Assembly (NCBI RefSeq): GCF_041381155.1
Contig: NC_091138.1
Span: 34,775,604 to 34,839,603 of the forward strand
Length of the DNA stretch: 64,000 nucleotides
DNA from: Argopecten irradians
Lineage: Eukaryota; Mollusca; Bivalvia; Pectinida; Pectinidae
Reading direction: 5' to 3'
Made by a program: the position numbers and the translations under genes. The notes under the pieces are model-generated. The model was given only the letters and a program-made list of their open reading frames with translations, had not been told where the DNA came from and ran no database searches. Positions 11,441 to 23,610 of this stretch are shown in pieces. How positions within the stretch are numbered: position 1 is the stretch's first letter; each line of letters starts with the position of its first letter.

Positions 11441-13810
11441 TTTTCACTACCATTAGTCCAGAACTTTGGTGGTCTACCCATTCATTTAGACTCTAAACAA
11501 TTGAATTGTTTTATCAATATCAAGAACATTGATAAATGAATTTAGGATAAGTAAAATGTAAACAGGTTGTCAAAAGCAAACATTCACATGTACTATAATT
11601 TCATCTATTATTTGAAATCCTATTTTTAGTGCATCACTTACCTATAAAGTCCATTCATAAGTTGGATCCAACATTATATCCATTTTAAATATAAGAAATC
11701 AATCATATCCCTTACATTCCTTTAAAACCATCTTATTTTGACCAGGAATGTTCATTTCCTTTGAAACCTTTTAGTACCAAATAGCCCCAAAAGATCTCTG
11801 GGTCCATATCAATATGTAAAAATACCTCAATTACGTTGGGTATTTCTTAATACAATACATGCATGACTATAGTTTCATGTACAAAAGCCTATGGAAAGCC
11901 AGCCAAGCATTTGATAGGCTGTGTCTTTTTAATGTATATAACCTGTTTAAAATCTTTTATCAATCCACTGAATGAACAGAATAGTCAACAATACCTATGT
12001 CATTATTACATTTATTTACCGATTTATGTACAATACCAAACAAATAAACGATGCCTTGTCGTTTTTACCGAGGCAGGTTTGTTGGGTAGTTCATTCATAT
12101 GCACCATGTTATTTGTATAAGTAGGTTGTCTTATCGTGGACATGTTATACGAGTAAACAAAATCTGAGCACCTGTCTCATATGTCGAGTTAAATATCTAA
12201 TATCCTTCTTACTCGGAGATCTTATGATGGAACTGAAGGATTAATTAAGATAAATTCTGTCATCGATGGAATCCAATAAATTAATAGGTTTCTTAACATA
12301 GCTAGAATATGAAATTTTTGTCATTGAACTCACCCATAACTTCCGTAAGTACCCAAGTTCTTTTTATAATTCAAACATATTATTGTTCATACAATTATCA
12401 AATAATGACAAGTTCACAAACAAAACCTTTAAGTAACTCACAGACCTATCAGAAGGAAAAGTGTCATCCTTGCTTTAGTGTTTTTATTTCATCATCTAGT
12501 CCAACTTGAATGCAATTCTTTTAACTCATACATTTATGATGGATAATGCTGTCATATTCCATTTAATACAAAGTAAGCCAAATTTCAGATCAACCAAAAC
12601 AATCTTTTATATGCAGACAGAACATTCAAATAATGAAGAAGTTCGACTATCATAAGAAATGTAAAACTATCTGATGTCTTTCTTTTCTAAACCTTCGGTG
12701 ATATACCAAACCCTATGAAATTAATAGCCATTCCCATTTTGTTCTCGTTTATAAGCAGTTAAAATTGCTATAAAAGAAATGTTTTATATATAAACCTTAA
12801 ACAATATTAAATATAATTGTACCTGTGTGGTAGTTGTTATGGTGATAAAAATATGTGGTCTTACCTTTTAGAAACGCAAAATTCCACTACTTTTCAAAAT
12901 AAGTGTTGTCAACGTATAAGAAGAAGTAAACAACTTCCATGGTCATCTATTCATCACTGGTAAAAAGTTCTAAAAGAATATCATATTACTTTATTGAATA
13001 TTCATTAACAAACATACATTACCAAAAAACATTTATCAAAATAGAGAAAATGATGAATTATTTTATGTATAACTTTTTTATTATTATCATTCCACAGATT
13101 TTATGTTTGGAATAACAATGACAAAATATTAATGTAAGTGAATTACCTGAAGACACACCGAATCGTTGATGTTCGTTTCAACACGTGATCAAACTTCTGG
13201 GTCCCTTTCTACCTTAAATCTACTTTCATGCTCTGTGCGTTTAAATCATCCCTTCACTCTATCCATTCATGTACGAAATCATATTGATAGTTATTGTTGA
13301 ACCTCTCTTTGTGATATTCAATAAAGCATTGAAATTATGGACCATTTACAACTCCGCTGTGAGTATATATACAGAGTAGGGAAGATGAATGCCTCTTTAT
13401 GCGTTCATATGCCATACACGATTCGGGCCGTTTCCAAACAACTCCAGTGTACATTTAAGTATTTCACTACATTATTGAGTAAAAATTTTCAAAAGGTAAG
13501 AACTCTTTATGAAAATTTAGCCACTTGTTTGTTTGCTTATGAGAATATATGTGTGGTAGATCTTCTCAAACTTGTCATACTTTTAATATTTGAATGACTA
13601 CCGTTATTTTTATATGTGTCACTGATCGTTTGAAGAATAAATTTTAGCTTGAAGAACATTTTTCTTTTAATTAAAGACTTCTTTTTCTTCTTCTTCTTTT
13701 AAATAACAAGTAAACAGGCACTAATTGAACTGTCTAACTTAATTTAGCCTAAAACTTACACATTTTTACCTTTAACCCAGGCCCAACTTTAACCCAGGGC
13801 TGGGCCTGGC
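11441..13810. other. AT-rich sequence, no gene seen
   Basis: No ORF here has splice support or recognisable protein similarity. Minus-strand donor-like sites at about 12860 (AAAAG|GTAAGA) and 13147 (CTTCAG|GTAATT) could end untranslated first exons of the CCDC33-like gene, but this cannot be shown from sequence alone. Confidence 0.4.
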
Positions 13811-13994
13811 CGTTTCATGAACATTCCTTAAATTTAAGGAATCCTTCAACTTAAAATTCTCCATAGGAAAGCATTACATAACTTAAGGAAGGCTTCTTAA
13901 CTTAAGATTTTTTCTTTAACTTTTGTAATGCTTTTCTATGGGGAAATTTAAGTTAAGGAATTCCTTTAAGTTAAGGAATGTTCATGAAAGTGGC
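13811..13994. mobile_element. Foldback (hairpin) MITE, about 184 bp
   Basis: Arms 13811-13878 and 13924-13994 are imperfect inverted copies: GTTTCATGAACATTCCTTAA at the outside and CCATAGGAAAGCATTACA at the inside pair with TGTAATGCTTTTCTATGG and AAGGAATGTTCATGAAAG. The 45-nt loop is rich in CTTAAG. No clear target duplication is seen. Confidence 0.7.
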
Positions 13995-14384
13995 TTCCGA
14001 GGGGCTAGAGCTAGGAGTAGTTTTTTATACACCTCAATCACTCTAACATCCTGACCCAGAGATGGAGGGCTACTGGAATAATATATATAATACACTGTAT
14101 TCGATAACTTTGATCAAATGTCCACTATTACTAAAAGGGGAAATGTTAGTCATGGTTGAATATTAGACACCTCAACCACTCACCCACTGGGACCCAGAGG
14201 TATTCAGTCCATAAGTGTGACACATGTGATAAAATGAAAATAATTGAACATGTGTATACATGAGAAATGGAATGGTGAACCAACATCTACTAGAGGTAGA
14301 TGGCTAATGATGGCCTGTCAGAGACATTAATCATTCAGTCACATTGGCCCAGAGCTGGAGGAATATATATACCCGATCAGACTT

Positions 14385-14490
14385 CTTGTAATCTGTAACA
14401 GGACAGGAGAAAATGTAGTGGCCAGTCCAGTATTCAAACACAGTCTAGCCAAATGCTCTACCGACTTAGCGACCTGGTTACCGATGTTTG
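14385..14490 (-). mobile_element. tRNA-derived SINE head, degraded
   Basis: The minus strand reads GGTCGCTAAGTCGGTAGAGC (box A-like) followed by GTGTTTGAATACTGG (decayed box B), then CCACTACATTTTCTCC. The same downstream block recurs in the next entry, which supports a dispersed element rather than a tRNA gene. Confidence 0.55.
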
Positions 14491-14624
14491 ACCCAGTCTA
14501 ATTTGCTACATTCCTCCCTCCTTTCTTCAAGTCTTCGCCCCCAAAGACAACTCACACATTCACATATCCCATGCTACGCATATACTCCCAACGCTTGAAA
14601 TAGAGGTTGGCAAGCTTGCCAATT

Positions 14625-14695
14625 TTGTGACAGGAGAGGAGAAAATGTAATGACCAGACCAGGATTTGAACCCAAATCAATAGCCAAATTATTTT
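14625..14695 (-). mobile_element. tRNA-derived SINE fragment
   Basis: The minus strand contains GGGTTCAAATCCTGGTCTGG (box B) followed by TCATTACATTTTCTCC, matching the fragment at 14385-14490. Confidence 0.5.
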
Positions 14696-14699
14696 CTCT

Positions 14700-15281
14700 G
14701 GATCAGAATAAAAAACATTGAAAGACAAAGCCATATACTTTGATAACATAATTTCCCTGTTTTCTTTGCGGAAGTTATAAAAATGCAAAGTGCTCCTCAA
14801 ATGAATGGGAATTATTTTGCTTACAAATTTGAAGGACATTTACTACCTGTGAACATCAGACTAGATTAATGCTCAATTTCAATATATTGGAGCAGCAGAG
14901 GACCTACCTGTACATATCTGTTGTACAGAATGGTTACCTGACACTTAGTATGACAAGGGTCACTACCAAACCAACTTCACAATTTACATATCTTTATCGC
15001 TATGCTGCTCTATAATATTCCCATATATCTCAAACATCAATACAGTATTGTCATTTTTGATAAATATTTGATATCTTTGACACTTGTTTTCGTTAAACGC
15101 AGTACAAGATTCAAATGGTTCAGATACATGTTAGGAGACTGCGTGAGCTTATGCATTTCTTTTACACTAAGATTTTTTCACATCAAACCAGTGAACTGGA
15201 AAAATTTAAAAAAACTGAAATCAAAAGAAGTAAATATTTTGATCACTAGGTTAACAAGGATTCTGTTATTAGATCGGAAAA
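14700..15281. other. No gene seen
   Basis: AT-rich. The open frame starting at 15002 runs into the satellite array and has no splice or family support. Confidence 0.4.
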
Positions 15282-18200
15282 TATCTGATTATCTTGTGAT
15301 TAGGGTGTCAGTACACTGATAGAATGTCCTTTTGCTGTAGTATCACTATAACCCTTACCTTTGTACAGCTCACAGTAAAAATATCTAGATTATCTTGTGA
15401 TTAGGGAGTCAGTACACTGATAGAATGTCCTATGCTGTTAGTATCACTATACCCTTACCTTTGTACAGGCTCACAGTAAAATATCTAGATTATCTTGTGA
15501 TTAGGGAGTCAGTACACTGATAGAATGTCCTATGCTGTTAGTATCACTATACCCTTACCTTTGTACAGGCTCACAGTAAAATATCTAGATTATCTTGTGA
15601 TTAGGGAGTCAGTACACTGATAGAATGTCCTATGCTGTTAGTATCACTATACCCTTACCTTTGTACAGGCTCACAGTAAAATATCTAGATTATCTTGTGA
15701 TTAGGGGAGTCAGTACACTGATAGAATGTCCTATGCTGTTAGTATCACTATTCCTTTACCTTTGTACAGGCTCACAGTAAAATATCTAGATTATCTTGTG
15801 ATTAGGGAGTCAGTACACTGATAGAATGTCCTATGCTGTTAGTATCACTATACCTTTACCTTTGTACAGGCTCACAGTAAAATATCTAGATTATCTTGTG
15901 ATTAGGGAGTCAGTACACTGATAGAATGTCCTATGCTGTTAGTATCACTATACCCTTACCTTTGTACAGGCTCACAGTAAAATATCTAGATTATCTTGTG
16001 ATTAGGGAGTCAGTACACTGATAGAATGTCCTATGCTGTTAGTATCACTATACCCTTACCTTTGTACAGGCTCACAGTAAAATATCTAGATTATCTTGTG
16101 ATTAGGGAGTCAGTACACTGATAGAATGTCCTATGCTGTTAGTATCACTATACCTTTACCTTTGTACAGGCTCACAGTAAAATATCTAGATTATCTTGTG
16201 ATTAGGGAGTCAGTACACTGATAGAATGTCCTATGCTGTTAGTATCACTATACCCTTACCTTTGTACAGGCTCACAGTAAAATATCTAGATTATCTTGTG
16301 ATTAGGGAGTCAGTACACTGATAGAATGTCCTATGCTGTTAGTATCACTATACCCTTACCTTTGTACAGGCTCACAGTAAAATATCTAGATTATCTTGTG
16401 ATTAGGGAGTCAGTACACTGATAGAATGTCCTATGCTGTTAGTATCACTATACCCTTACCTTTGTACAGGCTCACAGTAAAATATCTAGATTATCTTGTG
16501 ATTAGGGAGTCAGTACACTGATAGAATGTCCTATGCTGTTAGTATCACTATACCCTTTACCTTTGTACAGGCTCACAGTAAAATATCTAGATTATCTTGT
16601 GATTAGGGAGTCAGTACACTGATAGAATGTCCTATGCTGTTAGTATCACTATACCCTTACCTTTGTACAGGCTCACAGTAAAATATCTAGATTATCTTGT
16701 GATTAGGGAGTCAGTACACTGATAGAATGTCCTATGCTGTTAGTATCACTATACCCTTACCTTTGTACAGGCTCACAGTAAAATATCTAGATTATCTTGT
16801 GATTAGGGAGTCAGTACACTGATAGAATGTCCTATGCTGTTAGTATCACTATACCCTTACCTTTGTACAGGCTCACAGTAAAATATCTAGATTATCTTGT
16901 GATTAGGGAGTCAGTACACTGATAGAATGTCCTATGCTGTTAGTATCACTATACCTTACCTTTGTACAGGCTCACAGTAAAATATCTAGATTATCTTGTG
17001 ATTAGGGAGTCAGTACACTGATAGAATGTCCTATGCTGTTAGTATCACTATACCTTTACCTTTGTACAGGCTCACAGTAAAATATCTAGATTATCTTGTG
17101 ATTAGGGAGTCAGTACACTGATAGAATGTCCTATGCTGTTAGTATCACTATACCCTTTACCTTTGTACAGGCTCACAGTAAAATATCTAGATTATCTTGT
17201 GATTAGGGAGTCAGTACACTGATAGAATGTCCTATGCTGTTAGTATCACTATTCCTTTACCTTTGTACAGGCTCACAGTAAAATATCTAGATTATCTTGT
17301 GATTAGGGAGTCAGTACACTGATAGAATGTCCTATGCTGTTAGTATCACTATACCTTACCTTTGTACAGGCTCACAGTAAAATATCTAGATTATCTTGTG
17401 ATTAGGGAGTCAGTACACTGATAGAATGTCCTATGCTGTTAGTATCACTATACCCTTACCTTTGTACAGGCTCACAGTAAAATATCTAGATTATCTTGTG
17501 ATTAGGGAGTCAGTACACTGATAGAATGTCCTATGCTGTTAGTATCACTATACCTTTACCTTTGTACAGGCTCACAGTAAAAAATAGATTATCTTGTGAT
17601 TAGGGAGTCTGATAAATGTCCATGCTGAGTATTAGGTACAGGTCACAGTAAACACTAGATTATTTGTGATTAGGATGTCCTGATAGAATGCTGTTAGTAT
17701 CACTATACCCTTACCTTTGTACAGGCTCACAGTAAAATATCTAGATTATCTTGTGATTAGGGAGTCAGTACACTGATAGAATGTCCTATGCTGTTAGTAT
17801 CACTATACCTTTACCTTTGTACAGGCTCACAGTAAAATATCTAGATTATCTTGTGATTAGGAGTCAGTACACAGTACACTGATAGAATGTCCTATGCTGT
17901 TAGTATCACTATACCTTTACCTTTGTACAGGCTCACAGTAAAATATCTAGATTATCTTGTGATTAGGGAGTCAGTACACTGATAGAATGTCCTATGCTGT
18001 TAGTATCACTATACCTTTACCTTTGTACAGGCTCACAGTAAAATATCTAGATTATCTTGTGATTAGGGAGTCAGTACACTGATAGAATGTCCTATGCTGT
18101 TAGTATCACTATACCCTTACCTTTGTACAGGCTCACAGTAAAATATCTAGATTATCTTGTGATTAGGGAGTCAGTACACTGATAGAATGTCCTATGCTGT

Positions 18201-20453
18201 TAGTATCACTATTCCTTTACCTTTGTACAGGCTCACAGTAAAATATCTAGATTATCTTGTGATTAGGGAGTCAGTACACTGATAGAATGTCCTATGCTGT
18301 TAGTATCACTATACCCTTACCTTTGTACAGGCTCACAGTAAAATATCTAGATTATCTTGTATTAGGTCAGATTAGGGAGTCAGTACACTGATAGAATGTC
18401 CTATGCTGTTAGTATCACTATACCTTTACCTTTGTACAGGCTCACAGTAAAATATCTAGATTATCTTGTGATTAGGGAGTCAGTACACTGATAGAATGTC
18501 CTATGCTGTTAGTATCACTATACCTTTACCTTTGTACAGGCTCACAGTAAAATATCTAGATTATCTTGTGATTAGGGAGTCAGTACACTGATAGAATGTC
18601 CTATGCTGTTAGTATCACTATACCCTTACCTTTGTACAGGCTCACAGTAAAATATCTAGATTATCTTGTGATTAGGGAGTCAGTACACTGATAGAATGTC
18701 CTATGCTGTTAGTATCACTATACCCTTTACCTTTGTACAGGCTCACAGTAAAATATCTAGATTATCTTGTGATTAGGGAGTCAGTACACTGATAGAATGT
18801 CCTATGCTGTTAGTATCACTATACCCTTACCTTTGTACAGGCTCACAGTAAAATATCTAGATTATCTTGTGATTAGGGAGTCAGTACACTGATAGAATGT
18901 CCTATGCTGTTAGTATCACTATACCCTTACCTTTGTACAGGCTCACAGTAAAATATCTAGATTATCTTGTGATTAGGGAGTCAGTACACTGATAGAATGT
19001 CCTATGCTGTTAGTATCACTATACCCTTACCTTTGTACAGGCTCACAGTAAAATATCTAGATTATCTTGTGATTAGGGAGTCAGTACACTGATAGAATGT
19101 CCTATGCTGTTAGTATCACTATACCCTTACCTTTGTACAGGCTCACAGTAAAATATCTAGATTATCTTGTGATTAGGGAGTCAGTACACTGATAGAATGT
19201 CCTATGCTGTTAGTATCACTATACCCTTACCTTTGTACAGGCTCACAGTAAAATATCTAGATTATCTTGTGATTAGGGAGTCAGTACACTGATAGAATGT
19301 CCTATGCTGTTAGTATCACTATACCTTTACCTTTGTACAGGCTCACAGTAAAATATCTAGATTATCTTGTGATTAGGGAGTCAGTACACTGATAGAATGT
19401 CCTATGCTGTTAGTATCACTATACCCTTACCTTTGTACAGGCTCACAGTAAAATATCTAGATTATCTTGTGATTAGGGAGTCAGTACACTGATAGAATGT
19501 CCTATGCTGTTAGTATCACTATACCCTTACCTTTGTACAGGCTCACAGTAAAATATCTAGATTATCTTGTGATTAGGGAGTCAGTACACTGATAGAATGT
19601 CCTATGCTGTTAGTATCACTATACCTTTACCTTTGTACAGGCTCACAGTAAAATATCTAGATTATCTTGTGATTAGGGAGTCAGTACACTGATAGAATGT
19701 CCTATGCTGTTAGTATCACTATACCCTTACCTTTGTACAGGCTCACAGTAAAATATCTAGATTATCTTGTGATTAGGGAGTCAGTACACTGATAGAATGT
19801 CCTATGCTGTTAGTATCACTATACCTTTACCTTTGTACAGGCTCACAGTAAAATATCTAGATTATCTTGTGATTAGGGAGTCAGTACACTGATAGAATGT
19901 CCTATGCTGTTAGTATCACTATACCCTTACCTTTGTACAGGCTCACAGTAAAATATCTAGATTATCTTGTGATTAGGGAGTCAGTACACTGATAGAATGT
20001 CCTATGCTGTTAGTATCACTATACCTTTACCTTTGTACAGGCTCACAGTAAAATATCTAGATTATCTTGTGATTAGGGAGTCAGTACACTGATAGAATGT
20101 CCTATGCTGTTAGTATCACTATACCCTTACCTTTGTACAGGCTCACAGTAAAATATCTAGATTATCTTGTGATTAGGGAGTCAGTACACTGATAGAATGT
20201 CCTATGCTGTTAGTATCACTATACCTTTACCTTTGTACAGGCTCACAGTAAAATATCTAGATTATCTTGTGATTAGGGAGTCAGTACACTGATAGAATGT
20301 CCTATGCTGTTAGTATCACTATACCCTTACCTTTGTACAGGCTCACAGTAAAATATCTAGATTATCTTGTGATTAGGGAGTCAGTACACTGATAGAATGT
20401 CCTATGCTGTTAGTATCACTATACCTTTACCTATGTACAGGCTCACTGTAAAA
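15282..20453. repeat. 100-bp satellite array 1 (about 52 monomers)
   Basis: The monomer begins ATATCTAGATTATCTTGTGA and ends GTACAGGCTCACAGTAAA, with an exact 100-bp period (for example 15481, 15581). Most monomers are nearly identical. The main variation is in the short CCCTT/CCTTT stretch (TACCCTTACC, TACCTTTACC, TACCCTTTACC). One decayed patch lies at about 17580-17700, and small fusions occur at 17865-17880 and 18360. All units face the same way. No coding function is seen. Confidence 0.97.
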
Positions 20454-21128
20454 TGGTTTTATCACATAATCCACCCGTTATCCTGTGACTTTGCCCTTGT
20501 AATATTTTCTGCATACGTCACTAGTGTAATATGATTTGGAGTGATTTTCGTTGACTGGAAATTCATTGCACGACATCAGGACAGAAACAATAGAATAAAA
20601 TGACAATAGAATAAAATGACGTAACGTCAGGACTTTGAGGACGATGGGACAAAATGGTGGCTTTCTTGAATTTTCAGAAAACATTTTGACATGAGATTCA
20701 TTGAATTGTTATATGATTACAAATTTCCAGCATTCCCATTGATTTGATCCGATACACAAGACCAGTTCTCAAAATCCAATATACACTGGTCATGATAACG
20801 TAAACACAAACTCCTACCGACCATGCACATTTAAAGAGAAAAGATAACATAGATTTTGAAAGGTATAGTACAAATCATTTTAGTAAATGCATTGTTCACA
20901 TGATTTTATTCAGTAAAATAGAAATTACTTGCCAAAAATACTATTTCGTATCCTTTATGATTACAGTGGTTCAGTTGTTCAACATGTTGGCATTGTAAAC
21001 AACACATACTGTTCATAGTCAAGACGAAACATCATTGAAATATTTCTCCAAATTTTTGTTTTGAGAAATATTAATTCAAAATATTAGGCTTTGTATTGTT
21101 TTACTTTTCTGACCATGTAATAAAACTG
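20454..21128. other. No gene seen
   Basis: AT-rich spacer between satellite array 1 and a foldback element. A small direct repeat (CAATAGAATAAAATGAC, twice) lies at about 20586-20620. Confidence 0.4.
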
Positions 21129-21263
21129 TTATGGACTTTTGTGCTGGCAAATATGATGTGATATATGAACTGGAAAAAGAGATATTGACCTCAGCTCCTC
21201 CTTGGTCAATATTTCTTTTTCCAGTTCATATCACATCATAATCACCAGCACAGAATTCCATAA
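21129..21263. mobile_element. Foldback MITE, 135 bp
   Basis: Arms 21129-21190 and 21204-21263 are about 85-90% inverted copies: TTATGGACTTTTGTGCTGGC pairs with GCACAGAATTCCATAA, and GAACTGGAAAAAGAGATATT with AATATTTCTTTTTCCAGTTC. The spacer is about 13 nt (TCAGCTCCTCCTT). Confidence 0.85.
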
Positions 21264-21447
21264 TTGTATAATATATTTTTGTAATGTAGCTATGTGATAA
21301 AAATTATCTTAAATTTATGTTCATTTCAAAAGAGATTTTATGAAACTCAAAATTTAATTTTTGCTTGCCAAGGGTCGCAAATGTAAAAACTTCATAGAAT
21401 CGTTTCATAAAACCTAATATGAAATGAACACTCATTTATGATCCTGT

Positions 21448-21819
21448 ATATACTGTATTCGCTGTAATTAGCACTCAGGCCTAGGGCGCTTAAATAATTG
21501 TAACAAAGGGGGAGGCGCGCTTATTAATGAACTAAAATGTAAGTTGTGGACATCAAAATCAGCAATGTTTTAATTAAATAATCATGCTACATTGATCTAT
21601 TACAGTAAATATTCACATTTCTTTTATCCTTTGAAATGCATTATGTTGTGATTCACATTTAAAAGACTCACAAATGTAATATGGGAATATGGGATACAAT
21701 GCTATTAATAGAGACATCACATGTTGTAAAAGGGGAAGGTTGCTTATAGGGGGAGGGTCACTTATAGGGGAAGGGCGCTTTTAGGGGGAGGGGCGCTAAT
21801 TATGGCAAATACAGTATAT
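21448..21819. mobile_element. MITE with 25-bp inverted ends, about 370 bp
   Basis: The left end ATATACTGTATTCGCTGTAA and right end TTATGGCAAATACAGTATAT are inverted. Both carry G-rich motifs of the type GGGGGAGGGGCGCTAATTA just inside. The flanks are compatible with a TA target duplication. A related element lies at about 25714-25970. Confidence 0.75.
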
Positions 21820-21889
21820 TAGTTTCAGACATCTAGTTTAAGACTGGGATTCAAACTGTCTTTATCATATAGGACAGATGTGAAACAGT

Positions 21890-22720
21890 AACCTTACATT
21901 TAGGACAGGATTTGTTATCATAACTTTTGGAGACATTTTAGATCCTGATTTACCTATCTCAACCCTTTAGTTAGTATGTCATACTATCAGCCCAACATTA
22001 AGGATTTTCAGAAGTCTGATACCTCATCCTTCAGCACAGGATGTTAGACTGTTATAACAGTTAGTCTTAAAAATTATCATATTATCCGAACCACAAATAC
22101 TGATATTTTACTTTTGATCTATTAAAGATATGTTGAAAATTTTAACATACGCTGCTCGGTTCAATGTACACTTTCATTATATACTAAAAAATAAACAGCA
22201 CTTATTTTTTAAAAAATCATGTGGCATTCCTACAAGGACAAATCATCTCAGCTACCCTGCAATGCTTTAATTACAGCTGGGATATCAGACTATGACATTG
22301 ATCACCTCACAGACTGTTAGTTACCTACCCAAGTCATTTAGGATAGGATATCAATTTTTTCCTTAGTTGTTCTGCTACCAATTGTCCTTTAAGAAAGGAT
22401 ATCAGAAAGTTCCTTAGGATAGAATTTTAGTATGCTACCAAGTCCTTTAGTATAGGATGTCAGATAGTTTCTTAGGACAGGGTGTTAGTCTGCTACCATG
22501 TTCTTTAAGGATAGGATGTCAGGCTGCCATCTCAGTCAGGACAGATTGCTAGTTAACTACTCATTCCTTTAGAACAGAATGTCAGTTAGGACAGGGTGTT
22601 AGTATTCTACCAATTTGTCTTTTAGGACAGGATATCAGATAGTTCGTTGAGACAGGATCCTATTAGTCTGATACTGTGTCCTTTAGGATTACATGTATCA
22701 TCAGGCTGTCACCTCTGAGT
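21890..22720. repeat. Old, decayed tandem repeat with TTTAGGACAGGATGTCAG motifs
   Basis: Phrases such as CCTTTAGGATAGGATGTCAG and TTAGTCTGCTACCAAGTCC recur roughly every 50-60 bp with heavy divergence. The same repeat stands at 60370-60830 in the duplicated copy. Confidence 0.65.
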
Positions 22721-23434
22721 CATTGGGACTGAAAGTGCTTAGATTAATATCAGTTTTAACATTATATAATCTCTGAGGATAATATATGATATAGTCTATC
22801 CATAGGTCTGGATGGTTTTGTGTTCACCTACCTATTAGGACTTTAAGTCAGTTACAGTAGGTCTACTGCTAATATCACCTTTAGGATTAGGATGTCATTG
22901 TGTTCACCTCTGACCCTTCATTATCTGATGCTAGTCCATTACATTTGCATTAGGACAGTTTGGTTTGTACCTTGCGTGTTATTAGTATACCTGAACCTTT
23001 TGGAAAGATTTAACTAGCTACTGAATAACACTAGGCTAACCGTTAGTTAATATTAGACTGACAGTTAACATGTGGCATTGGAACATTAGAGCTGTTGTGC
23101 AATATCGATTTCCCCAGTTATTTTCATGGATTCTAATTTTTCTAATAAATAATGAGAAGAAATGCCTTGTATATACCTTACCGATTGTAATAATAATTCA
23201 TGCAATACTGATTTGTTGTAATTTCTTTCTGTCTCAAATATTATGGCGCCTACTTTCTTGTTAAGCTAGGATGACGCAGTTACCTCCCTTGTGAGAGAAA
23301 AAAAATCCTAGCAAATACGACAATGGTTACCTTTACTGATCGTATCAATTTCTAAAATTAATTTGCATTTGATTTGAAAATAATTTTTAATATGTGAGCT
23401 AGTTAAACATACATAAAGTCAACTTTTATCTGTC

Positions 23435-23582
23435 CGTTTCACAATGCATTCCGGAATATCTTTCCTACTCTGTGAGTAGTTTACACTCACCGGAAGTTTA
23501 CTCATCAAAACGAAAATAGAAACTTAGCGTAAGCTGTTACTATCGAGGTCCAGAAGTTCTTTCAGTACACAGAAGTAGCACA
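23435..23582 (+). promoter_or_regulatory. Putative caspase promoter / 5' UTR with ETS-type site
   Basis: A block immediately upstream of the caspase ATG is highly conserved in all three copies of this region. It contains ACCGGAAGT (23489-23497), matching the ETS family core, and the palindromic ATTCCGGAAT. No TATA box is seen. The transcription start is not determined. Confidence 0.45.
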
Positions 23583-23610
23583 ATGAGCAACAAAGGAGAT
23601 GCGAAGAAAG
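23583..23610 (+). CDS. CASP3: Caspase exon 1 (start codon)
   Basis: A 28-nt coding part encoding MSNKGDAKK, donor GTAATG, phase 1. Identical coding sequence recurs at 61696-61723 and 62081-62108. Confidence 0.88.

Noticed and set aside
15002-15319. 105-codon plus-strand open frame
   Set aside because: Runs into the satellite monomer, low-complexity composition, no splice or family support.
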